In this document: piece by piece, positions 1 to 5,745 of the stretch
How the letters are laid out: every line of letters begins with the position of its first letter
How positions within the stretch are numbered: the first letter of the stretch is position 1
NCBI GenBank assembly: GCA_003153075.1
Contig: PMBW01000188.1
Location: forward strand, 9,056 to 20,476
DNA: 11,421 bases
Direction of reading: 5' to 3'
From: Dehalococcoidia bacterium
GTDB lineage: Bacteria; Chloroflexota; Dehalococcoidia; Dehalococcoidales; Fen-1064
Program-made: the position numbers and the translations under genes
Notes under the pieces: model-generated
Database searches by the model: none
What the model was told of the DNA's origin: nothing
The model's input: the letters and a program-made list of their open reading frames with translations, nothing else

Positions 1-39
1 GATGAAGCTATTTGTCAGGGGAACATAAAAGAAGTGTAA
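1..39 (+). CDS. Possible 3' end of an upstream gene (partial)
   Basis: Frame 1 reads twelve codons (DEAICQGNIKEV) from the window edge and stops at TAA, 37-39. The composition is plausible for a protein C-terminus, but twelve residues cannot identify a family or prove coding. The other two forward frames stop sooner. It could equally be non-coding. Confidence 0.25.
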   Translation, partial: DEAICQGNIKEV

Positions 40-79
40 CATCGGCAAATTGGAGTGTCAAGAAAAACGGCCGGATACT

Positions 80-130
80 GCACCGATTAAAACCGGTGCT
101 ATTTCCCCGTACCGGCGGTAAGTAGCGGGG
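80..130 (+). other. Hairpin-rich segment, possible structured RNA
   Basis: GCACCG (80-85) pairs with CGGTGC (94-99) across an 8-nt loop. Just after it, CCCCG (105-109) pairs with CGGGG (126-130) and encloses a small TACC/GGTA stem (110-113 with 117-120). ACCGGCGGTAA (111-121) equals a word of the FMN-riboswitch core. The arrangement CCCCG...GGTAAG...CGGGG also recalls cobalamin riboswitches, and ATAACCTGG (139-147) is weakly like a B12 box. Neither class fits fully: the FMN element's later stems and the cobalamin element's conserved 5' parts are not evident. No riboflavin or corrinoid gene follows. It could be a decayed riboswitch, an unrelated RNA, or chance. Confidence 0.25.
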
Positions 131-134
131 TAAC

Positions 135-380
135 TTACATAACCTGGATTCCTTTTACTTTCAATTGAGGAACCAGTTTGTTCAATGATTCGTCATTCAA
201 CGGGTTATCATGGACAATCATCTCCAAGGTTAATAGTAAGACAACGCCCTATCTCATGGCTTGCCTGAAACGAATTTCCATAGCCCTGATAATATCGTTT
301 GTTACCAATACCTGGTTAATACGCTCGGGCCTGCTGTCCTTAATGGAAAGGTCGAAAATGTGTTTTTGTTTGTGTTTTAG
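135..380 (-). pseudogene. Possible decayed minus-strand gene fragment
   Basis: On the minus strand one frame runs from 380 to a TAA at 135-137, broken once by an in-frame TAG at 249-251. Upstream of the TAG it contains protein-like text such as FDLSIKDSRPERINQVLVTN; downstream it reads MIVHDNPLNDESLNKLVPQ and ends KGIQVM. Both halves look far more like real protein than the + strand frame covering the same bases. No start codon or ribosome-binding site precedes it, and stops lie just upstream (381-383 and 387-389). This fits the tail of a decayed gene. I do not recognise the family. Confidence 0.3.
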
Positions 381-506
381 CTATTGTCAATTGGAATTTG
401 TTTATTGTTATTTGGAATTTTACTTTTATACTCAGCTTGATTTCACTCTCACTTTAGTGTTAATCTGATGCTAATAGTTATCATTTAAAAAGAAAAGGAA
501 ATCGCG

Positions 507-1070
507 ATGGAAGAAACAATCGTTTATTTTGACAAGCAAGGTGTTGAGAATACCGAAGCAGTCTTACGCATCGCCAAAAAACGCGCCGCGGAACTGGGCA
601 TAAAAACAATTATTGTCGCTACTACTCTTGGTAATACCGCAGCCCGCGCGACTGAAGTATTCAAGGGTATGAAAGTGGTGGTAGTAACCCATTCCGCCGG
701 TCTTAAAGGCCCGAACACCCAGGAATTAACTGAAGAAAACCGTCAGAAGATCACCGCTAACGGTGGTATTATTTTAACGACAACCCATCTTTTTCGAGGT
801 GTCAGCGGAGGTATGCTCGACAAATTCAATTCGCATCAAATCGGATTAATTATTGCGAATACCTTGCGTATGCTCGGGCAGGGCATGAAAGTCGTGATCG
901 AAATCGCCGTCATGGCGGCAGATGCCGGATTGTTGGATATTTCTGAGGACGTAATTGTGATTGCCGGCAGCGGCAGGGGCGCGGACTACGCCGTCGTACT
1001 TAAACCGGTCTATTCCAATAATTTCTTCGACCTGAAAGTGAAGGAGATCCTCTGCAAACCGCGTTTTTAG
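507..1070 (+). CDS. Pyruvate kinase alpha/beta (C-terminal) domain-like protein
   Basis: This 187-residue protein resembles the C-terminal alpha/beta domain of pyruvate kinase found as a free-standing protein in anaerobic bacteria and archaea. Pointers are NTEAVLRIAKKRAAELGIK (15-33), the strand-turn VATTLGNTAARA (38-49), a second strand KVVVVTHSAGLKGPN (56-70), and HLFRGVSGGML (94-104). It lacks the catalytic TIM barrel of pyruvate kinase, so it is not expected to make pyruvate; the free-standing domain probably binds an effector or nucleotide, but its role is not established. AAAGGAAA lies about 6 bases before the ATG. It is followed 64 bp later by moaB and moeA on the same strand, suggesting co-transcription and a link with cofactor or tungsten/molybdenum enzyme metabolism. 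The family assignment is fairly secure, the function is not. Confidence 0.8.
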   Translation: MEETIVYFDKQGVENTEAVLRIAKKRAAELGIKTIIVATTLGNTAARATEVFKGMKVVVVTHSAGLKGPNTQELTEENRQKITANGGIILTTTHLFRGVSGGMLDKFNSHQIGLIIANTLRMLGQGMKVVIEIAVMAADAGLLDISEDVIVIAGSGRGADYAVVLKPVYSNNFFDLKVKEILCKPRF

Positions 1071-1134
1071 GAGAAGTTGCCAGTTAACAGTATTCAGTAA
1101 TGAGTATAAAGTTTAGAATTCAGGATTTAAGACG

Positions 1135-1638
1135 ATGAGTTATCACGAACACAAGAGACTGGAAAATAAAGTCGTCGGCTGCGCGGTACTCGTTACCTCT
1201 GACAGCCGTACCGAAGAGACCGACGAATCCGGCAAACTGATCAAGCAGCGTTTACTGGATAAAGGGCACAAGGTCGTCTATTACACTATTCTGAAAAATG
1301 ATGCCGCGATTTTGAAAAACAAGATCGTCGAATTAATTCAACAGGAAGAAGTCCAGGTCATCATTACCAGCGGCGGTACAGGTTTGAGCCATAAGGATGT
1401 GACCGTCGACACCTTGCAAGCGATGCTGGAGAAGCAACTAGACGGTTTCGGCGAACTTTTCCGCCAGCTGACATACCAGGAACTGGGCACCGCCAGTATC
1501 ATGAGCCGGGCAACAGCCGGGGTGATCAGCGGCAAAATCATCATCTGCTTCCCGGGCTCGCTGGGAGCGGCAACACTGGCAATGGATAAAATTATTCTGT
1601 CCGAGATCGGACATATGGTCAGGGAGGCAACAAGATGA
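1135..1638 (+). CDS. moaB: Molybdenum cofactor biosynthesis protein MoaB (MogA/MoaB family)
   Basis: This 167-residue cytosolic protein belongs to the MogA/MoaB family, which adenylylates molybdopterin so that MoeA can insert molybdenum or tungsten. Visible family signatures are the strand VLVTSDSR (18-25), TSGGTGLSHKDVTVD (78-92) with the GGTG nucleotide/pterin-binding loop and conserved Asp, GFGELFR (104-110), SRATAG (124-129) and CFPGS (138-142). The length is normal for MoaB (about 170). AGGA lies 9 bases before the ATG. The stop codon overlaps the moeA start as ATGA, so the two are probably translationally coupled, which fits consecutive steps of one pathway. MogA is the close alternative; the short single-domain form without MogA extensions favours MoaB. 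Confidence 0.92.
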   Translation: MSYHEHKRLENKVVGCAVLVTSDSRTEETDESGKLIKQRLLDKGHKVVYYTILKNDAAILKNKIVELIQQEEVQVIITSGGTGLSHKDVTVDTLQAMLEKQLDGFGELFRQLTYQELGTASIMSRATAGVISGKIIICFPGSLGAATLAMDKIILSEIGHMVREATR

Positions 1639-2840
1639 GACCCTTCGGCGCGCTTATTTCATACCAGGAAGCCAAGGCAGTTATTGACCAGCATACTCAC
1701 GCTATCACGCGCACCGAATCTGTAGCGGTTGACGATGCCGTAAACAGGGTATTGGCCGAAGACCTGACCGCCAAAGTGAATGTGCCACCTTTCAATCGCG
1801 CGGCGATGGACGGCTATGCCGTCAAAGCCAAAGACACGTTTGACGCCGGGCAGTTTAAACCGAAGATTTCCAAAATGATCGGCGAACTCCACGCCGGAGA
1901 AAACCCTACCAAAAAAATAAAATCCGGCGAATGCATACAGATCTCCACCGGCGCGGTAATGCCGGAAGGCGCCGATTCGGTGATGATGGTGGAAGACACC
2001 GAACGGGAAGGTAACGAAATAAAATTCTTTAAATCGATCACGCCCGGCACCAACATCGGGAAAATGGGCGGGGACATCAAAGATGGTTCGGTTATTCTAA
2101 AGACCGGTATAGTGCTGGATGCCGGGAAAGTCGGCGTTATTTCCTCGCAGGGACTATCTAAGGTCAAGGTCTACGAGAAACCGAGAATTGCAATCATCCC
2201 TACCGGTGAAGAAGTAGTACAGGCCGGTAAAAAATTGCTACCGGGTCAACTATATGACATTAACTCACACACAATTTCCGCTTTGGTCAGCGCCAGCGGC
2301 GGCATACCCGTCAGAATTAACATCGCGGGGGACAAAGCCGAAGAATTACGCGCCGCCGTCAAAGAAGCCCTGAAGAGCGACATTGTAGTGCTTTCCGGAG
2401 GGTCATCCGTGGGCGAACGCGACCTCCTTGTAGACGTCATTGACATGTGGGGAGAAATCCTCTTTCACGGCGTGCAGGTTAAACCCGGCAAACCGACCAT
2501 CTTTGCGATGATCGAAGGCAAACCGCTGATGGGCATGCCCGGTTATCCCACTTCCTGTTTGATCAACTCTTATCTTTTCCTGGCGCCGGCCATCAGAAAA
2601 CTAGCGCACCTGCCGCCGCGCTCGGGCGACACCGTTAAAGCCAAACTATCCCGCCGGGTTCCCGGCAGCACGGGCAGACGGCAATTCCTTACAGTCAAAC
2701 TGGTCGGGGATGAAGCGGTTTCGGTGTTCAAAGAATCAGGGGCCATCACCAGTATCGCTGAAGCCGACGGCTACATTGAAATCCCGGAAAATATCGATAT
2801 GCTGGAAAAAGGCCAGGTTGTAACAGTGACATTGTTTTAG
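1635..2840 (+). CDS. moeA: Molybdopterin molybdenumtransferase MoeA
   Basis: MoeA takes adenylylated molybdopterin, inserts the metal and releases AMP, giving the finished Mo- (or W-) pterin cofactor. The 401-residue length matches the family (about 400-410). Signatures are VPPFNRAAMDGYAVKA (50-65), the hallmark N-terminal motif, then STGAVMPEGADSVMMVEDT (104-122), the MogA-like subdomain III with PTGEEV (189-194), GGSSVGERD (255-263), KPGKP (283-287) and GMPGYPTSC (300-308), and a C-terminal beta-barrel subdomain. The ATG at 1635 overlaps the moaB stop by four bases, and GGGAGG sits 8-9 bases upstream, inside moaB. No fused molybdate- or pterin-binding extra domain is present. The sequence does not show whether it handles molybdenum or tungsten. 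Confidence 0.95.
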   Translation: MRPFGALISYQEAKAVIDQHTHAITRTESVAVDDAVNRVLAEDLTAKVNVPPFNRAAMDGYAVKAKDTFDAGQFKPKISKMIGELHAGENPTKKIKSGECIQISTGAVMPEGADSVMMVEDTEREGNEIKFFKSITPGTNIGKMGGDIKDGSVILKTGIVLDAGKVGVISSQGLSKVKVYEKPRIAIIPTGEEVVQAGKKLLPGQLYDINSHTISALVSASGGIPVRINIAGDKAEELRAAVKEALKSDIVVLSGGSSVGERDLLVDVIDMWGEILFHGVQVKPGKPTIFAMIEGKPLMGMPGYPTSCLINSYLFLAPAIRKLAHLPPRSGDTVKAKLSRRVPGSTGRRQFLTVKLVGDEAVSVFKESGAITSIAEADGYIEIPENIDMLEKGQVVTVTLF

Positions 2841-2952
2841 ACTTCGTTATGCACTAAATACGAATATCGAAATAATATTTAAGCTGACAACATCCAGGCA
2901 TCATGCTGCTATTCCCATTCCAACCAAGGTTGGTATTTATTATACAACTCAA
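2841..2952. other. Gap after moeA with a weak hairpin
   Basis: The gap after moeA holds CCAAC (2920-2924) facing GTTGG (2929-2933) across a 4-base loop, followed by TATTTATTAT. This could be a weak + strand terminator, but the stem is only 5 bp and the tail is not a clean T-run. Nothing else is recognisable. Confidence 0.25.
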
Positions 2953-2993
2953 ATATTCCATATTATGCTATATATTTTATATTCCATTTTATG
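2953..2993 (+). promoter_or_regulatory. Pair of 15-bp direct repeats, possible antitoxin operator
   Basis: ATATTCCATATTATG (2953-2967) and ATATTCCATTTTATG (2979-2993) differ at one base and start 26 bp apart, about two and a half DNA turns. They lie 52-92 bp upstream of the antitoxin start, in a very AT-rich stretch where TATTAT (2961-2966) could serve as a -10 box. RHH antitoxins commonly bind repeated sites in their own promoter, so an autoregulatory operator is a reasonable inference. No clear -35 box was found. Confidence 0.4.
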
Positions 2994-3044
2994 ATTGCTA
3001 TTTTTGGAATTTTGGATTATGATAAGATCCAAAGGAGGAAAAAT

Positions 3045-3311
3045 ATGTCCGGTAATACTAAAAAAGCAACTTTTAACCTACACATTGATATATTAGCTGA
3101 AGTGGATGAACTGATGATTCAAGGTATTGCCTCCAGTAAAAATGCACTTGTTGAACAAGCGCTGCGTAAAGAAATGAATGAGTTTAAGCGCCAGCAGAGG
3201 AAAATTTTATGGCAGCAGGCCGCCAAAGACCCCTTATTTATCAAAGATGTTGCTAAAGTTGAATACGATTTCAGAACTGCGGATTTCGAGACCATAGGAA
3301 GTACTGATTAA
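3045..3311 (+). CDS. Ribbon-helix-helix antitoxin of a MazEF/PemIK-type pair
   Basis: The protein has 88 residues. Residues 6-44 (KKATFNLHIDILAEVDELM... through SKNALVEQALRKEM) have the pattern of a ribbon-helix-helix DNA-binding domain: one beta strand, a helix, then a helix starting at the conserved small-residue/Asn turn. Residues 45-88 are polar and would be the toxin-binding tail. I chose the ATG at 3045 because AAAGGAGGAA (3031-3040) sits ideally before it; an in-frame ATG at 2991 would add 18 residues but lies inside the direct repeat and lacks a ribosome-binding site. The stop TAA shares its last base with the toxin start, the usual antitoxin-first layout. It probably represses its own operon and neutralises the toxin. 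Family by pattern and context. Confidence 0.8.
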   Translation: MSGNTKKATFNLHIDILAEVDELMIQGIASSKNALVEQALRKEMNEFKRQQRKILWQQAAKDPLFIKDVAKVEYDFRTADFETIGSTD

Positions 3312-3655
3312 TGACTACTCTCCAATGGTCTGTTATTGAAGCTAATCTAAACCCTGTAATGGGAGCGGAACAAAAAGGCATTCGCCCGGTGTTGATTGTT
3401 AGCAATGAAGAATATAACATTGCAATGCCTAACGTTACCGTCCTGCCTCTGACTACAACTCAACGTCGTTCGTATCCCTCCGAAGTAATTCTGCCAGAAA
3501 GAAAAGCCGGTCAACCAATAAGATCGATTGTCATGACTCATCAAATAAGAACTATTTCTAAACAACGACTTGGGAAACAGTTCGGACACCTCGATGACAT
3601 TATTCTTCGTATGGAAATAAATTCCGCTATCAAAGAACACCTTGACCTAGATTAG
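3311..3655 (+). CDS. MazF/PemK-family mRNA interferase toxin
   Basis: This 114-residue protein is a MazF/PemK/ChpB-type endoribonuclease toxin. The N-terminus keeps the family pattern of an opening beta strand with an Asn-Pro (ANLNP, 11-15), then GAEQKGIRPVLIVSN (18-32), whose R25-P26 corresponds to the conserved RP and catalytic Arg, PLTTT (46-50), where a conserved Ser/Thr lies, and THQIRTISKQRLG (76-88), the usual D/H-Q-hR-xhxxxRL block. The length is typical (105-120). The start overlaps the antitoxin stop by one base, so translation is likely coupled. The gene ends 11 bp from the convergent end of the acetyltransferase gene. Family toxins cleave mRNA at short motifs; the specificity here cannot be read from sequence. 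All key positions appear intact, so it is probably functional. Confidence 0.9.
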   Translation: MTTLQWSVIEANLNPVMGAEQKGIRPVLIVSNEEYNIAMPNVTVLPLTTTQRRSYPSEVILPERKAGQPIRSIVMTHQIRTISKQRLGKQFGHLDDIILRMEINSAIKEHLDLD

Positions 3656-3666
3656 TATCAGCAGAC

Positions 3667-4140
3667 TTATTTAATTTCTTTGTACAACGTATGCATATAA
3701 ATTTCAAAACCCTGTGTCTGCCAGAAAGAATTAGCTACAACATTATGAGCAGCCGCGTTTAGTTCAATACGATGGATGTTATTAGCCTGAAACCACTGCA
3801 TAATTTCGGTCACCATTATTTTACCGATACCTTTGCGGCGGTGGCTGGCGGTCACTGCTATATCATGGATATAGCCGTATTTCTCACGGTGGAAACCCGG
3901 ACTGGCCGGGTGTATCTCAGACAAAGAATATCCAACGACTTTTAAGCTGTCTAACGCTACCAGCACCAAACCGTCCGCTGATTTCATCAGCCGCCGTACC
4001 TGATTTTCCTCAAAACCGAGGGTGGAACCCTCACGCGGTGTAAAAATATGATCGATATTCTGGTGGAAGATCATAAACTCCCACCAGAGTTTACCGATGG
4101 CGGTAACGTGCTTTTCATCGGCCTTAACGATCTCAATCAT
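3667..4140 (-). CDS. GNAT-family N-acetyltransferase
   Basis: This 157-residue protein is a single-domain GNAT acetyltransferase that would use acetyl-CoA. Motif A is clear: IHDIAVTASHRRKGIGKIMV (91-110), with the R-R-K-G-I-G pyrophosphate-binding loop at 101-106. Motif B is ELNAAAHNVVANSFWQTQGFE (126-146), including the N..A..FW..GF pattern. The substrate cannot be deduced; RimI-like protein N-acetylation and small-molecule acetylation are both possible. Its ATG follows directly on the moaC stop codon with no gap, so the two are surely co-transcribed and probably translationally coupled. No known step of molybdenum cofactor synthesis needs an acetyltransferase, so the pairing may be incidental. 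Confidence 0.85.
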   Translation of the reverse strand: MIEIVKADEKHVTAIGKLWWEFMIFHQNIDHIFTPREGSTLGFEENQVRRLMKSADGLVLVALDSLKVVGYSLSEIHPASPGFHREKYGYIHDIAVTASHRRKGIGKIMVTEIMQWFQANNIHRIELNAAAHNVVANSFWQTQGFEIYMHTLYKEIK

Positions 4141-4623
4141 CTAAGCCTTCTTGCGTTTGTATATGCCGCTTTTGCCGCCGGTTTTGGTCTCCAGGTAGAT
4201 ATCGGTGATGGTCATCCCTTTTTCAACCGCTTTGCACATATCGTAAATTGTCAGGGCAGCCACACTGACTGCCGTTAAAGCTTCCATTTCCACACCGGTC
4301 TTGCCGGTGCTTTTCACGGTGGCTGTAATCCCGATGCAATTGGTTCCGGTCAGATCAAAATCAATGGTAACGCTGTCGATCGGAATCGTATGGCAAAGCG
4401 GAATGAAATCCGGGACTTTCTTCGAGGCCATGATCCCGGCCACCCGCGCAACCGCCAGCACATCGCCCTTTTTCAGACTCGCGTTTTTCACCTGTTCCAG
4501 CGTAGACGGCAGCATGATCACAGTGCCTTTAGCTACTGCTTCGCGGACAGTAATACCTTTCAGGCTGATATCCACCATTATTGCATCGCCGCTGGAATTA
4601 ACGTGACTGAGTTGTTTTGCCAA
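4141..4623 (-). CDS. moaC: Cyclic pyranopterin monophosphate synthase MoaC
   Basis: MoaC works with MoaA in the first stage of molybdenum cofactor synthesis, converting the GTP-derived cyclo-dehydro intermediate to cyclic pyranopterin monophosphate. Hallmarks are LSHVNSSGDAIMVDIS near the start, KKGDVLAVARVAGI, IPLCHTIP, the near-invariant helix TGVEMEALTAVSVAALTIYD with the following MCKAV, and TKTGGKSG at the end. No ATG lies at the right place. A TTG at 4623 (after CGGGGGAAAAAGATA) gives 160 residues, matching the family length and opening close to the E. coli MoaC N-terminus. A TTG at 4674 would add 17 residues but lacks a ribosome-binding site at normal distance, so I prefer 4623. moaA is not in the window. 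The next gene, a GNAT acetyltransferase, abuts it. Confidence 0.93.
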   Translation of the reverse strand: MAKQLSHVNSSGDAIMVDISLKGITVREAVAKGTVIMLPSTLEQVKNASLKKGDVLAVARVAGIMASKKVPDFIPLCHTIPIDSVTIDFDLTGTNCIGITATVKSTGKTGVEMEALTAVSVAALTIYDMCKAVEKGMTITDIYLETKTGGKSGIYKRKKA

Positions 4624-4843
4624 TATCTTTTTCCCCCGCAAGGTAATCGTAGCAGGATTAATAAATGCTGACAAGTAGGATAAAACTGTGAAGTTCTCCG
4701 ATTACATTTGTTATTTGCTGGATATCTCCCTCTCAGGGAGGGATCAAGGGAGAATTCTATATTTCTCTTCTTTGGCGCTATTTACGCAGGGGCGCCAGGA
4801 GCGGGGTTCTTTTTAAATTCTTTTCTAGAGAGAATCGATCACC
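4624..4843. other. Gap with two inverted repeats between the lipoprotein gene and moaC
   Basis: CTCCCT (4726-4731) pairs with AGGGAG (4735-4740) around CTC. TGGCGC (4773-4778) pairs with GCGCCA (4792-4797) around a 13-nt loop. Neither is followed by a proper T-run on the minus strand, so neither is a canonical terminator for the lipoprotein gene whose end lies just to the right. The region must also carry any promoter for moaC, for which I saw only a weak candidate (TTGATC, 17 bp, TATCCA on the minus strand, with the first hairpin in its spacer). Confidence 0.3.
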
Positions 4844-5485
4844 CTATTTTGTGATCTGGAAACTTCTCGCTACATTGTTATAATCATCTGAAAAGCGGCT
4901 GAAATCTTCATCTTTCGCAGAACAGGTCAATGTCCAGATAGTTTTATCTACCAGGCATACCATTGCGAGATTATGCATTAACCCGGTTGTCGTAGAAAAA
5001 TGCGCCTTGTACTCAAAAATAGTCGCATCTTTTCCATTCAATGATATTTTCGTCCTTGAGACTTCCTGGTAGTTCGGGTCCAATTTTTTCAATCCGTTTA
5101 TTTCAGCTTGTAACGCCAGACCGTTATTCAGAACCAACGCTTGAGCAGGCTCCACTACAACAGCCACAGCAGGATAATAACCGGTGGAGTTTTTTAAACC
5201 GGACATGAACAGCATGCTGGCTTTATCGATCGGCAAACCGGATTTGATTGCTTTGACCGAGTCTTTCATCTGGGAGTTAACGCCGGCGAGGTCCGCAACT
5301 GGTTCCCACTGATTCGGGTAGGAAACACTGAATAGACTATTTTCATCAGTATAAGTCGTGAAATTTGCGGGAATCTGAAAAGGCTGCGTGGTAGCAGTAG
5401 CGGCCGTGCTGCTCGAACATCCCATCGCTAAAGACAATAAAACAACAATAGCAGCAGTTAGCGCGAACAGTTTGGTAAATTTCAT
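4844..5485 (-). CDS. PsbP/DcrB-like lipoprotein
   Basis: The 213-residue precursor begins MKFTKLFALTAAIVVLLSL, a lysine-containing n-region and hydrophobic core, followed by AMGC with Cys23 as the likely lipidated residue; this is a type II signal peptide with a slightly unusual Met before Gly. After a Ser/Thr/Ala-rich linker, residues 44-213 resemble the PsbP/DcrB fold of many bacterial surface lipoproteins: YTDENSLFSVSYPNQWEPV (45-63) is the typical opening, and the TIWTLTCSA strand with FSRFSDDYNNVARSFQI at the end is the typical closing helix-strand. The ATG at 5485 is chosen because CCGGAGGC lies 6 bases upstream and the lipobox then falls at the right distance. An in-frame ATG at 5548 lies inside the promoter spacer. 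The substrate is unknown; an outer-face binding or anchoring role is inferred. Confidence 0.8.
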   Translation of the reverse strand: MKFTKLFALTAAIVVLLSLAMGCSSSTAATATTQPFQIPANFTTYTDENSLFSVSYPNQWEPVADLAGVNSQMKDSVKAIKSGLPIDKASMLFMSGLKNSTGYYPAVAVVVEPAQALVLNNGLALQAEINGLKKLDPNYQEVSRTKISLNGKDATIFEYKAHFSTTTGLMHNLAMVCLVDKTIWTLTCSAKDEDFSRFSDDYNNVARSFQITK

Positions 5486-5524
5486 CTTTGCCTCCGGATT
5501 TTCATCAATAATATATATTTTCAC

Positions 5525-5553
5525 ATGATACAGATTCATGGGAGGCAAGTCAA
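5525..5553 (-). promoter_or_regulatory. Sigma70-type promoter of the lipoprotein gene
   Basis: On the minus strand TTGACT (5548-5553) is separated by exactly 17 bp from TATCAT (5525-5530); each hexamer matches the consensus at five of six positions. It lies about 40 bp upstream of the chosen ATG at 5485. Its position rules out the longer reading frame starting at 5548, and shows the gene can be transcribed independently of the glutamate-synthase operon upstream. Confidence 0.65.
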
Positions 5554-5661
5554 TACGTCTTTCCCACCAATAACAGAGACAGCAGGACTCAATTTACATC
5601 ACGACAAATTCTTGAATATTGATACTTGGATCTTGATTATTGTTTGTTTATATCAAAATAT

Positions 5662-5704
5662 AAGGTGGGCGTCTTGATTCTATCTCAACTGCGCCCACCT
5701 TTTT
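5662..5704. terminator. Strong bidirectional intrinsic terminator
   Basis: AAGGTGGGCG (5662-5671) and CGCCCACCTT (5692-5701) form a perfect 10-bp stem with a 20-nt loop. Read on the + strand it ends in a T-run; on the minus strand the stem is followed by ATATTTTGA. It lies 45-84 bp beyond the end of the glutamate-synthase amidotransferase gene and before the lipoprotein promoter, so its main job is probably to end the minus-strand glutamate-synthase operon. Confidence 0.75.
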
Positions 5705-5745
5705 CACTATTCTTGATGCTTGATTATTGAATATTGATTGTTGGT

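Larger units (their letters stand above)
40..506. other. Intergenic region without a convincing intact gene
   Basis: This 467-bp stretch holds no reading frame that looks like an intact protein. A 96-codon + strand frame at 178-468 gives a low-complexity, Phe/Tyr/Leu/Cys-rich translation typical of AT-rich non-coding DNA. Two things stand out and are listed separately: a hairpin-rich segment at about 61-150 and a decayed minus-strand frame at 135-380. The last 120 bases are AT-rich with repeated TTGGAATTT words (391-399 and 412-420). They must hold the promoter of the following operon, but I could not find a good -35/-10 pair. Confidence 0.5.

Noticed and set aside
249..251. In-frame TAG as a pyrrolysine codon
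   Set aside because: No methylamine methyltransferase similarity, no start codon for the frame and no pyl genes in the window; simple decay is the cheaper explanation.
178..468. 96-codon + strand open frame
   Set aside because: Its translation is rich in Phe, Tyr, Cys and Leu without domain pattern, there is no ribosome-binding site before it, and the opposite strand reads more like protein.
1814..2167. 117-codon minus-strand frame inside moeA
   Set aside because: Shadow of moeA; the Pro/Ser/Ile-rich translation has no recognisable features.
2991..3044. Eighteen-residue N-terminal extension of the antitoxin
   Set aside because: The upstream ATG falls inside a direct repeat and lacks a ribosome-binding site, whereas AGGAGG directly precedes the ATG at 3045.
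4726..4797. Two inverted repeats as a terminator for the lipoprotein gene
   Set aside because: Neither stem is followed by a T-run on the minus strand, so I list them only as inverted repeats.
5486..5548. N-terminal extension of the lipoprotein
   Set aside because: It would lie within the promoter and push the signal peptide inward; the ATG at 5485 has GGAGG at good spacing.
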